Shown piece by piece: positions 17,197-25,257 of a DNA stretch of 64,000 nt (position 1 is the stretch's first letter; each line of letters starts with the position of its first letter). Location: assembly GCA_038121105.1 (NCBI GenBank), contig JAYONB010000007.1, positions 1 through 64,000 of the forward strand, in the 5' to 3' direction. The translations under genes were made by a program, and so were the position numbers. This DNA is from CALJDF01 sp038121105 (GTDB lineage Bacteria > Pseudomonadota > Alphaproteobacteria > SHVP01). The notes below the pieces were generated by a model. The model worked only from the letters and a program-made list of their open reading frames with translations. It was not told where the DNA came from and searched no databases.

Positions 17197-18276
17197 TTGA
17201 CCGTTGCGCTTTTTCGCGTTGCATTCTTTGCGATCGCAAGTTTAGGGGTCCTATATGGCGTAATCGCGATGTGGTCGGGCGCCATTTCCTATTGCGCGCC
17301 AACCACACATGTTGACACGCATGCCCTCCCCGAGGAGCGCGCGGAACTCGCTGGGTGCGCCCTCAACAGCGAATCGAAACTTGCGGTCTTCGGCCTTGAC
17401 AGCCTTGGTAGAGACAAGCCCGCCATTGTTTTCTTGGGTTCATCGAACGCTCGCGATACCTTCTTCTCAATTGCCGGGAAGCACGATGACATCACCATCC
17501 ACAACATCGGGTTGTCTGGCAGTAATTTCAGCCAAATCGACGATTTGATCCCCCATATTCTCGCCGCTAGACCTGACGGTCGGCGACGCGACACCATCAT
17601 TGTCATAGGTATCTCTCCGGCAAACTTCACGCCAATATCTATCAGGTGGAACGGGGGCCCCTCGCCGGTACGCACCGAGGGGCGGCGCATGTCACTTCTC
17701 TTGGAACCAGGGCATGGTTTGTTTGACATCCTACCGAGTTCGACTGTTATGGCCGTCAAAAGAGCCGCAAAGCCCCTCTTCGAATTGTCGGCACAAGTCA
17801 CCCACGGACTGGACCGGGTCAGAATCCGGCTCGGTGCCGTGCGCAATACTGTCGGCCTAGCCGCAGATGATGAGTTTGAGGACGAACGGCAAACCGGCGA
17901 TACCGATCTTGAGGCTTACCGTGCATCGCACGTTGCACAGATGCTGGACCGTGTTGGGCGCGACACGACGCTGCCCGCAGAACAGGTCCGGGCACTGGAC
18001 AGTGTTGTGGCGGCAATCCAAGCCGGTGACGCAAAAGTATTGCTTGTTTCAATGCCTATAGCGGACTGGTTCATGCAGAGCGTCCCCTGGTCAATGGACT
18101 ATGTTGCACTCATTCGGAACTATCAAAACGAACCCACGATCCCGGTTCTCATCCTTGATGATCTCGTGGACGATGGTGAGATTGAGGCGCGATCCTATCC
18201 AAAAAAAGGATTCGCAGAACGTTGGGCCAAGCAGGTCCTTTCCAGAGCATTAGCAGTACTTGGTTCGCCAAGTTAG
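17197..18276 (+). CDS. SGNH-hydrolase-like protein paired with MBOAT acyltransferase
   Basis: A 359-residue protein starting at TTG 17197, one base after the MBOAT stop. A single N-terminal hydrophobic segment (about 3-27) should anchor it with the rest in the periplasm. The block IVFLGSSNARDTF (near 87) resembles block I of SGNH/GDSL enzymes and of AlgJ/AlgX-type acetyl-transfer partners; a clear C-terminal DxxH block was not found. The likely role is the periplasmic half of an acyl relay with the MBOAT protein. Family assignment is tentative. Confidence 0.55.
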   Translation: MTVALFRVAFFAIASLGVLYGVIAMWSGAISYCAPTTHVDTHALPEERAELAGCALNSESKLAVFGLDSLGRDKPAIVFLGSSNARDTFFSIAGKHDDITIHNIGLSGSNFSQIDDLIPHILAARPDGRRRDTIIVIGISPANFTPISIRWNGGPSPVRTEGRRMSLLLEPGHGLFDILPSSTVMAVKRAAKPLFELSAQVTHGLDRVRIRLGAVRNTVGLAADDEFEDERQTGDTDLEAYRASHVAQMLDRVGRDTTLPAEQVRALDSVVAAIQAGDAKVLLVSMPIADWFMQSVPWSMDYVALIRNYQNEPTIPVLILDDLVDDGEIEARSYPKKGFAERWAKQVLSRALAVLGSPS

Positions 18277-18313
18277 TTTTGCACCCACCGAAGCAACACT
18301 TCTCTGAGGTCAA

Positions 18314-20215
18314 ATGAACACCAAGAGTACCTACGTCCCAGCTCGCGAGATCACGCGCGTCCTCGGGCAAATCAACGACCCTATCGGTCGCGCATCCCTA
18401 TTTGCGCAGATGTGTCGCATTAACACGCTTCACATGATCGCGACAGCCGGCTCGGGCCATATAGGAACATCGTTTTCGAGCCTGGATATCGTTAGCTGGA
18501 TCTATCTAACCGAGCTCGCGCGTACGAAGGGGACTGAACCGACAATCTACTATTCCTCCAAAGGACACGACGCTCCAGCGCTATACGCCGTGCTCGCGGG
18601 CCTCGGTCACTTGGAGTTTGATCTGATCCATCAGCTCCGGCGGATCGGCGGCCTTCCCGGGCACCCCGACACCGCGACCCCCGGAATCTGGACGAACACA
18701 GGCTCCCTCGGCATGGGGATATCAAAGGCGAAAGGGTTTGCAAAATCTGCGCGCCTACGAGGCAACGTCCGCGAAATCATCGTTATGACAGGGGACGGCG
18801 AACTTCAGGAGGGTCAGTTGTGGGAATCACTTGCCAGCGCTGCCCGGGATGGCTACGCCGAGATTACCCTCGTCGTGGACCACAATAAGCTTCAATCGGA
18901 TACCTTTGTGACCAGTATCTTGTCGCTCGGCGACTTGGAGGCGAAGTTCAACGCGTTCGGGTGGTCCTCCCTACGGTGCGATGGACACGACTTCGCCAGC
19001 CTATTTAACGCGTTCGCTCAGGCTCGAGCCGCAGATACCCCAACAGCAATCATCGCTGATACCGTCAAGGGGAAGGGCGTAACATTTATGGAACCCACCA
19101 ACCTCTCGGAGGACTCACTTTACGCCTATCACAGTGGCGCCCCTTCGCCCAACGATCGGGAAAACGCTCTTGGCGAGTTGTTGCAAAACCTGCAGGCTCT
19201 CTCGCGACAGTACAACTTGCCAGTGCCCTCGACAGAGTCCGCCGCGCTTGGTCAGCCGACAAGGTCCCCGGCGGCCAAATACTTGGAGAACCTGCCAGAG
19301 GCTTACGGGCAAGCGCTTTGCAAACGCGCGTCCGCTAACCGACAGATCGTCGCACTTGACGCCGATCTCCATGTCGATACTGGACTGCTACCGTTCAAGA
19401 CTGAGTTTAGCGATCGCTTTATCGAATGTGGAATTGCCGAACAGGACATGGTGTCCCAAGCCGGCGCGCTCGCTCTTGAAGGTCACCTGCCTTTTGTCCA
19501 TTCGTTTGCGTGCTTTCTTTCTGCTCGACCCAACGAACAAATATACAACAACGCGTCTGAGCGAACGAAGATCGTCTATGTTGGTTCGCTTGCTGGCATC
19601 CTTCCGGCAGGACCGGGACACTCCCACCAAGCCGTTCGTGACATTGCTTCCTTGAGAGGCGTTCCCGATCTGACCATGGTGCAGCCTTGTTGTGTCGAGG
19701 AGTTGGAACGTGCAGTCCAATGGATTGACGGCGGCGAGTCGAAAAGCGTCTACCTCCGCCTGACATCAGGAAACCGAGAGCGATCCTTCGAGTTTCCAAC
19801 CAGCCAGCCCTTCGAGCTTGGCAAAGGAACGCTCATCAAAGACGGTAGCGATGCCGTCATATTTGCGTATGGCTCAACTCTCCTCGAACAAGCCTACCGA
19901 GCCGCGACGGAGTTAGACACGCGCGGAATAAGAGTGAAGTTGATCAACTTGCCCTGGCTAAACCGCATCGACCGAGATTGGCTCGCAGCGACCGTTGACG
20001 ATGCCCAACTCGTCGTGACGATAGATGACCACTATGTTGACGGTGGCCAGGGTGAAATGATTGCTGCGAATTTGGCACACGTTGCGCCTCGCAGAATCCT
20101 CCACTTCGGGATCGAGTCGCTGCCTGCCTGCGGAACCGATGGCGAGGTCCTTGCCCACCACATGCTGGACTCCAACAGCATCGCGGCACGGCTCCATGAT
20201 GCCTTCGGCAGCTAG
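18314..20215 (+). CDS. Transketolase (thiamine diphosphate-dependent)
   Basis: A full-length transketolase-type protein of 633 residues. The N-terminal part has ATAGSGHIGTSFSS, YYSSKGHDAPALYA, and the ThDP/metal motif TGDGELQEGQLWE with its distal Asn in VVDHNKL (160-191). The second half has FIECGIAEQDMVSQAGALA, carrying the Glu that activates the cofactor, and ends with a transketolase C-terminal domain (TVDDAQLVVTIDDHYVDGG). It transfers two-carbon ketol units between sugars. In a glycan locus it may make a branched or chain-modified sugar, or supply a pentose/heptose precursor; it could also be a displaced housekeeping gene. GAGG lies before the ATG. Confidence 0.85.
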   Translation: MNTKSTYVPAREITRVLGQINDPIGRASLFAQMCRINTLHMIATAGSGHIGTSFSSLDIVSWIYLTELARTKGTEPTIYYSSKGHDAPALYAVLAGLGHLEFDLIHQLRRIGGLPGHPDTATPGIWTNTGSLGMGISKAKGFAKSARLRGNVREIIVMTGDGELQEGQLWESLASAARDGYAEITLVVDHNKLQSDTFVTSILSLGDLEAKFNAFGWSSLRCDGHDFASLFNAFAQARAADTPTAIIADTVKGKGVTFMEPTNLSEDSLYAYHSGAPSPNDRENALGELLQNLQALSRQYNLPVPSTESAALGQPTRSPAAKYLENLPEAYGQALCKRASANRQIVALDADLHVDTGLLPFKTEFSDRFIECGIAEQDMVSQAGALALEGHLPFVHSFACFLSARPNEQIYNNASERTKIVYVGSLAGILPAGPGHSHQAVRDIASLRGVPDLTMVQPCCVEELERAVQWIDGGESKSVYLRLTSGNRERSFEFPTSQPFELGKGTLIKDGSDAVIFAYGSTLLEQAYRAATELDTRGIRVKLINLPWLNRIDRDWLAATVDDAQLVVTIDDHYVDGGQGEMIAANLAHVAPRRILHFGIESLPACGTDGEVLAHHMLDSNSIAARLHDAFGS

Positions 20216-20224
20216 CAACCAACA

Positions 20225-21718
20225 ATGAGTCGAGTCCTCTTTTTTCCTCATCCGCCTCGACACGACTATTTCGTGCGTTTGTTGACCGAGTTTCGAGACG
20301 CGGGCTGGCAGATAGGCGTCGTAGCGCCGTTTGAGAGTCGACGAGCTTTCCAGGCAATTACGAAAGAGCTGTCTTTCTTCCCAACGCCAAACTTTGCAGC
20401 CCCCAATGAAGTCGACTGGGACCCCGATGTTCGCCGCAAAACGATTGAAACAATAAAGCAAGCCGAACGGGTTTCCGGCCTCCCTGTCAGCAGGGTCATC
20501 TTGACGGGTGAGCGGGACATCGGTCGACGGTTTAGTCAGCAGAACTACCACTGGCCCCGCAATGCGCTAGAACGTTATGCGGGCCGTTCTGAAGAAAACC
20601 TCGAGTCCGTCATTATTCGAATATTCCATTTCGCAAGGACGCTTCAGGACGAATTCGCGCCGGACGCCGTGGTGTCGGGTCTAATTGCCGAACCGTTGAA
20701 ACTGGCCACCTACATGTATGGTCGCGTGAGGGGCATTCCTTTCGCAATGAATCGTCTCTCAAAGATCCACGACAACCGGTTCTACTGGACGACTGGTCTA
20801 CAAATGCTCAACGACGATGCAGCGGAGTTGTGCGAAACGTACCTCGTGGATAGACGTGAGGCTTCGCCGCAAGCCAAAGATTTGATCAACGCGTTTCGCG
20901 ATACGCCAAAAACGGTGCAGTACATATCGGAGAACTGGCGCAATCTTGCATCATCGTGGCGCACGGCTCACACCGACTTTGTCTCAATGACCAAGGCACG
21001 GTTGGCATACACCCTGAAACGACGGACCGGTGTGACCCCGAAACCACCCATCGCCCACCTGCTGCATTTCTATCGGTCCGAGTACCTACGGTGGCGGCAG
21101 CGGCACTTGTATCTGAGTCTTGAAGCGGCGGAGCTGGCAAAAACGCAATATGTTTACTTGGCCTTACACAAAGAACCTGAGTTAGCGCTGAACCATCTTG
21201 CGCCAGAATTCCACGATCAACTTGGGTTCATTCGATTGCTCAGCCGCGCTCTGCCGTTTGGCTGGAAGCTTCTTGTTAGAGAGCATCGATTCAATATCGG
21301 TCGACGCTCCGGCGATTATTACAGGAGCGTTACATCTCTACCGTCCGTTCGATTGCTCTCCCCGCTCGACTCACAGTTCAAATATATCAAGAACGCTGGA
21401 TTGGTCGTTACCGACAATGGGTCGACCGGATGGGAGGCTCTGATGCTGCGCCGGCCTGTTGTTGTCACCACCCGAAGTTTCTATTCGAGTTGCGGCCTCA
21501 CGCCATGCCTCGCCGCACCGGCTGCACTCATGGATTTCGTCGGCAATCCGACTGCTCAAGTCGATCCGAATGAAGACAAGGAGCATGATCGCAAACTCGC
21601 CAACATGATCGATGCGGAGTGGGAAACGACAGAGTCAATCGATACCAATTCGTCGGGGCAAATTGAGGCACTTGTAAGGTTCCTCGCAAGAGAGACCAAG
21701 AAGAAGTCCTATGCCTGA
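20225..21718 (+). CDS. Capsule-type glycosyltransferase-like protein, specificity unknown
   Basis: A 497-residue soluble protein starting RVLFFPHPPRHDYFV. The C-terminal half has the GT-B-like pattern of capsule synthesis and surface-carbohydrate proteins: YLALHKEPELAL, then LLVREHRFNIGRRSGDYY, then VVTDNGSTGWEALMLRRPVVV. The latter resembles the nucleotide-binding end of KpsC/KpsS and CDP-glycerol transferase-like enzymes. I do not recognise a specific family for the N-terminal half. Placed between a transketolase and a PhyH oxygenase in a NulO locus, it is a candidate nonulosonate or ulosonate transferase (inference). Confidence 0.6.
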   Translation: MSRVLFFPHPPRHDYFVRLLTEFRDAGWQIGVVAPFESRRAFQAITKELSFFPTPNFAAPNEVDWDPDVRRKTIETIKQAERVSGLPVSRVILTGERDIGRRFSQQNYHWPRNALERYAGRSEENLESVIIRIFHFARTLQDEFAPDAVVSGLIAEPLKLATYMYGRVRGIPFAMNRLSKIHDNRFYWTTGLQMLNDDAAELCETYLVDRREASPQAKDLINAFRDTPKTVQYISENWRNLASSWRTAHTDFVSMTKARLAYTLKRRTGVTPKPPIAHLLHFYRSEYLRWRQRHLYLSLEAAELAKTQYVYLALHKEPELALNHLAPEFHDQLGFIRLLSRALPFGWKLLVREHRFNIGRRSGDYYRSVTSLPSVRLLSPLDSQFKYIKNAGLVVTDNGSTGWEALMLRRPVVVTTRSFYSSCGLTPCLAAPAALMDFVGNPTAQVDPNEDKEHDRKLANMIDAEWETTESIDTNSSGQIEALVRFLARETKKKSYA

Positions 21719-22685
21719 CGATTCAACAAAAAAGTTCAACTTCGATTGCCAGCCCAGCGTACCAAAAGAGGAAATTCTTACGGCATTGCGTGAATATGGC
21801 GCGGTTGGGCTTCGTAACCTGTTTGGCACGAAGGTTGTTCTTGCGCTCACTGACGCCGCGCATCGCCTCTTAGAGGAACCAAATATTTCTGGCAATTTTG
21901 GTTACATTCGGCCGGACTACCCGAAAAAAGTCGTCGACCCCTTTCAGATCGACGAGGTCGGTGCAGCCGTCTGCCTCAACGACGAGCTAACGGACCTCGT
22001 GGAATCCTACATGGGTGCTGACTGCGTTCTCTCGGAGGCCTTCATCAAGCTTGATCGAGCAACGCCTTACGTATACTTCCCCCTTCACACCGACTACGCC
22101 GTCGGAACCCAGCGTCATAAAAACGCACCAGTCGTGACGTCGGCCATGCTAAGTCAGAAACTCGGAGTGGGAGCGGCCGTGTATCTTGAGGACTGCTCGT
22201 CCGGAGCGTTCGTCTACGGGCTTGGCACCCATGAACTGGGAGCACCCTATGGCCAAGACGCCGCCGACTATCCGAAAGGCTATTTGGAGAAAAACGTTCT
22301 GCCCCGTTTGCACCGGTTCGACGGTAAAGCTGGTGACGTCGTGCTATTTGACGATCGAGGATTTCACGGGCCGGACCAGCCCGCTCAGCAAAACCGTTTG
22401 TGCCTGCTTCTTGACTGGACGAATGTCGAAGCATGGGGTGGTCCGGTGCAGGTGAAGCCCTTCTCTTTGTGGACGACGGACATTGCTCGGCTCACGCCCC
22501 GGCAGCTCAGGGTGGCAGGCGTTGGGGCCCAACCGTTTGGGCCCGCCACCGAATACCACTTCCATCGACGGTTTAAGGAGGATCGGCCGTTGGCCTATTC
22601 GTTGGCCCGCCTAGTAATTAATACTGCCTTCGTCCCACAACATTTGCGCGCGACACTGCGGTCCAAGCTGCGCGCTCGACGATAG
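21711..22685 (+). CDS. Phytanoyl-CoA dioxygenase (PhyH) family oxygenase 1
   Basis: A 324-residue Fe(II)/2-oxoglutarate oxygenase candidate. The metal site would be His126 and Asp128 in FPLHTDYA plus the distal His in FDDRGFHGPDQPA, with Arg in NRLCLLLDW as a possible 2-oxoglutarate anchor. PhyH proteins hydroxylate lipids, alkaloids and sugars. The ATG lies inside the 3' end of the preceding gene (8-base overlap), so the two are coupled. A role in hydroxylating a sugar acid or acyl substituent is plausible; substrate unknown. A second PhyH protein lies at 43093-44004. Confidence 0.75.
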   Translation: MPDDSTKKFNFDCQPSVPKEEILTALREYGAVGLRNLFGTKVVLALTDAAHRLLEEPNISGNFGYIRPDYPKKVVDPFQIDEVGAAVCLNDELTDLVESYMGADCVLSEAFIKLDRATPYVYFPLHTDYAVGTQRHKNAPVVTSAMLSQKLGVGAAVYLEDCSSGAFVYGLGTHELGAPYGQDAADYPKGYLEKNVLPRLHRFDGKAGDVVLFDDRGFHGPDQPAQQNRLCLLLDWTNVEAWGGPVQVKPFSLWTTDIARLTPRQLRVAGVGAQPFGPATEYHFHRRFKEDRPLAYSLARLVINTAFVPQHLRATLRSKLRARR

Positions 22686-22737
22686 AAGAGGCAGTTTAGC
22701 ATGGCCAACCCGCCAACTCCGCAAGAGGCCCATTAGC

Positions 22738-23430
22738 GTGCCGCGCAGCCTAGCGGTGATCCCGGCGAGATCCGGATCGAAACGCCTGCCTGGAAAGAAC
22801 ACCAGGTCCATCGCCGGACGCCCGATGATTGCCTGGACCATTCGCGCGGCATTGGCCGCAGAGCTGCTAACCGACCACGTCGTCTCGACCAACGATGAAT
22901 CCATAAGGCAAGTAGCGTTGGATCACGGCGCTCACGCGCCATTCCTGAGGCCAGCAAACCTGGCAACAGATGAGGTCCGCAACATTGATGTCTGCCTCCA
23001 TGCACTTGCCTACATGGAGAACGAAGCAGGCAGGCAATATGACATGGTCATTCTCTTGCAACCTACCTGCCCTATTCGCAATCCTAAACACATCACGGAT
23101 GCAATAGAGCTGCTGGATGCCTCGCCACTACAAACGTTGGCGAGCGTATCGGGGCCATACCGAAAGCGAGACCCCATTCTTAAGTCCATAAGGCAGGGAG
23201 TCCTTGAGAACTACGAAGACGACGACAGCGCACACGAACGCAAACCGTTCTGGATGTACAACGCGTCGATCTACGCGACCAAGCGAGACTACCTTATATC
23301 CGAGCGCTCGCTCATCTCACCCTACCAAGTACCCCTTGAAATGGACGCGCTTCATTCAATTGACGTCGACGTCCTCGATGACGCAATTATTGCCGAGGCA
23401 GCCCTGCGTTTTCTGGAGAAAGAATCATGA
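22738..23430 (+). CDS. Acylneuraminate cytidylyltransferase family protein (CMP-NulO synthetase 1)
   Basis: A 230-residue NeuA/PseF-type enzyme, which makes a CMP-activated nonulosonic acid from CTP. It has the nucleotide loop VIPARSGSKRLPGKN (6-20), GRPMIAWTI, VVSTNDESI, and the QPT-type motif LLQPTCPIRNPKHI, ending with SIDVDVLDDAIIAEA as the family does. Start is GTG at 22738. It overlaps the DapA-like gene by ATGA. It is one of three cytidylyltransferase-type domains in the window and has the best conserved motifs. Confidence 0.85.
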   Translation: MPRSLAVIPARSGSKRLPGKNTRSIAGRPMIAWTIRAALAAELLTDHVVSTNDESIRQVALDHGAHAPFLRPANLATDEVRNIDVCLHALAYMENEAGRQYDMVILLQPTCPIRNPKHITDAIELLDASPLQTLASVSGPYRKRDPILKSIRQGVLENYEDDDSAHERKPFWMYNASIYATKRDYLISERSLISPYQVPLEMDALHSIDVDVLDDAIIAEAALRFLEKES

Positions 23431-24341
23431 AAACAAGACCCCTGGAAGGCGTGATCCCGGTTGTCGTTACTCCATTCGATTCGGCCGGATCAGTGGACGA
23501 ACTCGCTCTGGAGCGGCTTATCGAGTTTCTTGTCGAAAAGAGCATCGGTGGAATGTGGGTTTTGGGGACCGGCAGCGAAGACATGAATTTGACCTACAAA
23601 AAGCGGTTGTTGGTCGCGCGCACCGTCTCAAGAGTGAACGCCGGTCGGAAGCCGTTGATCCTCGGCGCTGGATTCTTCTGTATGGAAGATAGCCTGTCGT
23701 TCATGGAGGACACGGCAGATCTACAAGTCGACGCCTATCATGCCATGCCTTATCACCCGCTGTATTCACTTGACCGACTAGCCTGGCACTACGAAAAGCT
23801 TGCGGACGCGGCGCCGAAACCGCTGTGGCTCTATACAAGCGCGAACTGGTGTCGCCATGTTCCGCCAGCAGCAGTACTCGCGTTAAAGGATCACCCCAAT
23901 GTTGCCGGCATAAAATTCAGCTCATCCAATGCGACAGACTGCAGCAAGATTATCGAAGCGCGCTCGGAGGATTTTCAGGTTGTGACGGCCGTTGCGACGC
24001 AGTTCCTTTCTTGCCTCGCGTGGGGAACGGGAGGGCACACCAGTTCAATAGCTAGCGCACTCCCAGAGCCGATGATCGCCATCTATGATGCCTACACCGA
24101 TGGCAGGCTGGACGAGGCACGCTCATTACAGTTCGCATTTAACCGGTTCCTCGGATCGCTGCCGCGGTCGTTGGGCGCGGACAACTTTCTAAAATCGGCG
24201 GAAGAAAAGTACATCCTGAACCTTCGAGGAATCTGCGAGAAATATACGTCAGACTACTACCGGGATGCGAACGACGAGGAGTGCGCGTCCATTCGAAAGT
24301 CTCTAGCTGACTTCGGCTTTTCCTTTAGCGGGAAGGCCTAA
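23427..24341 (+). CDS. Dihydrodipicolinate synthase / N-acetylneuraminate lyase family aldolase
   Basis: A 304-residue class I pyruvate-type aldolase of the DapA/NanA superfamily. Seen: GVIPVVVTPFDSAGSVDE at the start, the GTGSED loop in place of the usual GTTGE, Tyr in LWLYTSANW, and the Schiff-base Lys in VAGIKFSSSNATD. Family members split or form 2-keto-3-deoxy acids with pyruvate. The exact substrate is unclear. Start overlaps the cytidylyltransferase stop by ATGA, a tight link to NulO metabolism. It could make a NulO-like acid by aldol addition, or trim or recycle one. Confidence 0.8.
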   Translation: MKTRPLEGVIPVVVTPFDSAGSVDELALERLIEFLVEKSIGGMWVLGTGSEDMNLTYKKRLLVARTVSRVNAGRKPLILGAGFFCMEDSLSFMEDTADLQVDAYHAMPYHPLYSLDRLAWHYEKLADAAPKPLWLYTSANWCRHVPPAAVLALKDHPNVAGIKFSSSNATDCSKIIEARSEDFQVVTAVATQFLSCLAWGTGGHTSSIASALPEPMIAIYDAYTDGRLDEARSLQFAFNRFLGSLPRSLGADNFLKSAEEKYILNLRGICEKYTSDYYRDANDEECASIRKSLADFGFSFSGKA

Positions 24342-24344
24342 ATA

Positions 24345-25256
24345 ATGGCAAACATGAACCGCTCGTGGTTCACCGACCGGAAAAACTGGTGGCGCGTTTG
24401 GATGCAGTACCGAGCGCGCAAAGGTTGGGGCATTCGATGGTCCGACGCCCACCGATGCTGGATCGCCACGCGTCCAATCGGTGATGCATCGGGCTTTCTC
24501 GCAGTGAGATCTTTCCGCGAGCTTCGTCGCTGGCGCGATCTTGACCAACAAGCAGGCGGCCCGAATCTGGTTTTTGAAACAATAAGGAAGGCACCCAAGC
24601 TTGATACATTCATGGACGTTGGCGCATCAAACGGCATCTTTGGTTTTGCCGCCCACTTTATGCACCAATGTAAGACCATCTTTATCGAGCCCTATCCGGC
24701 CAGCATAGAAAGCATACTGACAACAATCGATGCCGGCGCCGACCTCGGGTTGCAACAGCACAATTTCGAGGTGCTGCAGGGTGGAGTTGGGTCATCCAAT
24801 GCCTATGGGAAACTCTATCTATATGGACCGCCGAAAGCCGGGGAAACAAAGAACGCATTTCTCGACCCAAATCAGTATGTTGCGGACGGGCGTCACCAGG
24901 CAACTCCAAGGACAAGCTTGTGGCTGTATGGATCGTCGCTCGATTGGTTCATTGAAAACTGCGGGTTAGACGCGCCAACCCTAATCAAAGTAGATATCGA
25001 CGGCGCTGAAGCCGCATTCGTGCGAGGCGCAAAAGGGACTCTCCGACAGCGCAGCGTCGACGCTTGGATTATCGAACTCAATGGCGAAGAAAACCGCAAC
25101 GAAGTCTGTCGCGTGATGGCTGATGCAGGATATGAACAACTTGCTCACCAAATCCACTACGAGGGTAGCGACTTCGTGACCGGTGACTGGCTGTTCGTTC
25201 GCGATGACCTGTCTGATATATGGCGCAATTCAGTTGATTTTAGTCCGTGGCAATAA
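24345..25256 (+). CDS. FkbM family methyltransferase 2
   Basis: A 303-residue FkbM-type methyltransferase. Motif I is FMDVGASNGIFGFAA (about 87-101), the acidic loop is IFIEPYPASIESI, and the diagnostic segment is LIKVDIDGAEAAFVRGAKGTL near 215. The basic, Trp-rich N-terminus (RKNWWRVWMQYRARKGWG) may bind membrane or carrier. It sits 3 bases after the aldolase gene and 1 base before asnB, so it belongs to the same transcript. It probably O-methylates a sugar hydroxyl. Confidence 0.8.
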   Translation: MANMNRSWFTDRKNWWRVWMQYRARKGWGIRWSDAHRCWIATRPIGDASGFLAVRSFRELRRWRDLDQQAGGPNLVFETIRKAPKLDTFMDVGASNGIFGFAAHFMHQCKTIFIEPYPASIESILTTIDAGADLGLQQHNFEVLQGGVGSSNAYGKLYLYGPPKAGETKNAFLDPNQYVADGRHQATPRTSLWLYGSSLDWFIENCGLDAPTLIKVDIDGAEAAFVRGAKGTLRQRSVDAWIIELNGEENRNEVCRVMADAGYEQLAHQIHYEGSDFVTGDWLFVRDDLSDIWRNSVDFSPWQ

Positions 25257-25257
25257 G

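Noticed and set aside
25183..25257. Upstream extension of the first asnB frame
   Set aside because: Class II amidotransferases need Cys directly after the initiator Met; the extension lies inside the FkbM gene in another frame.
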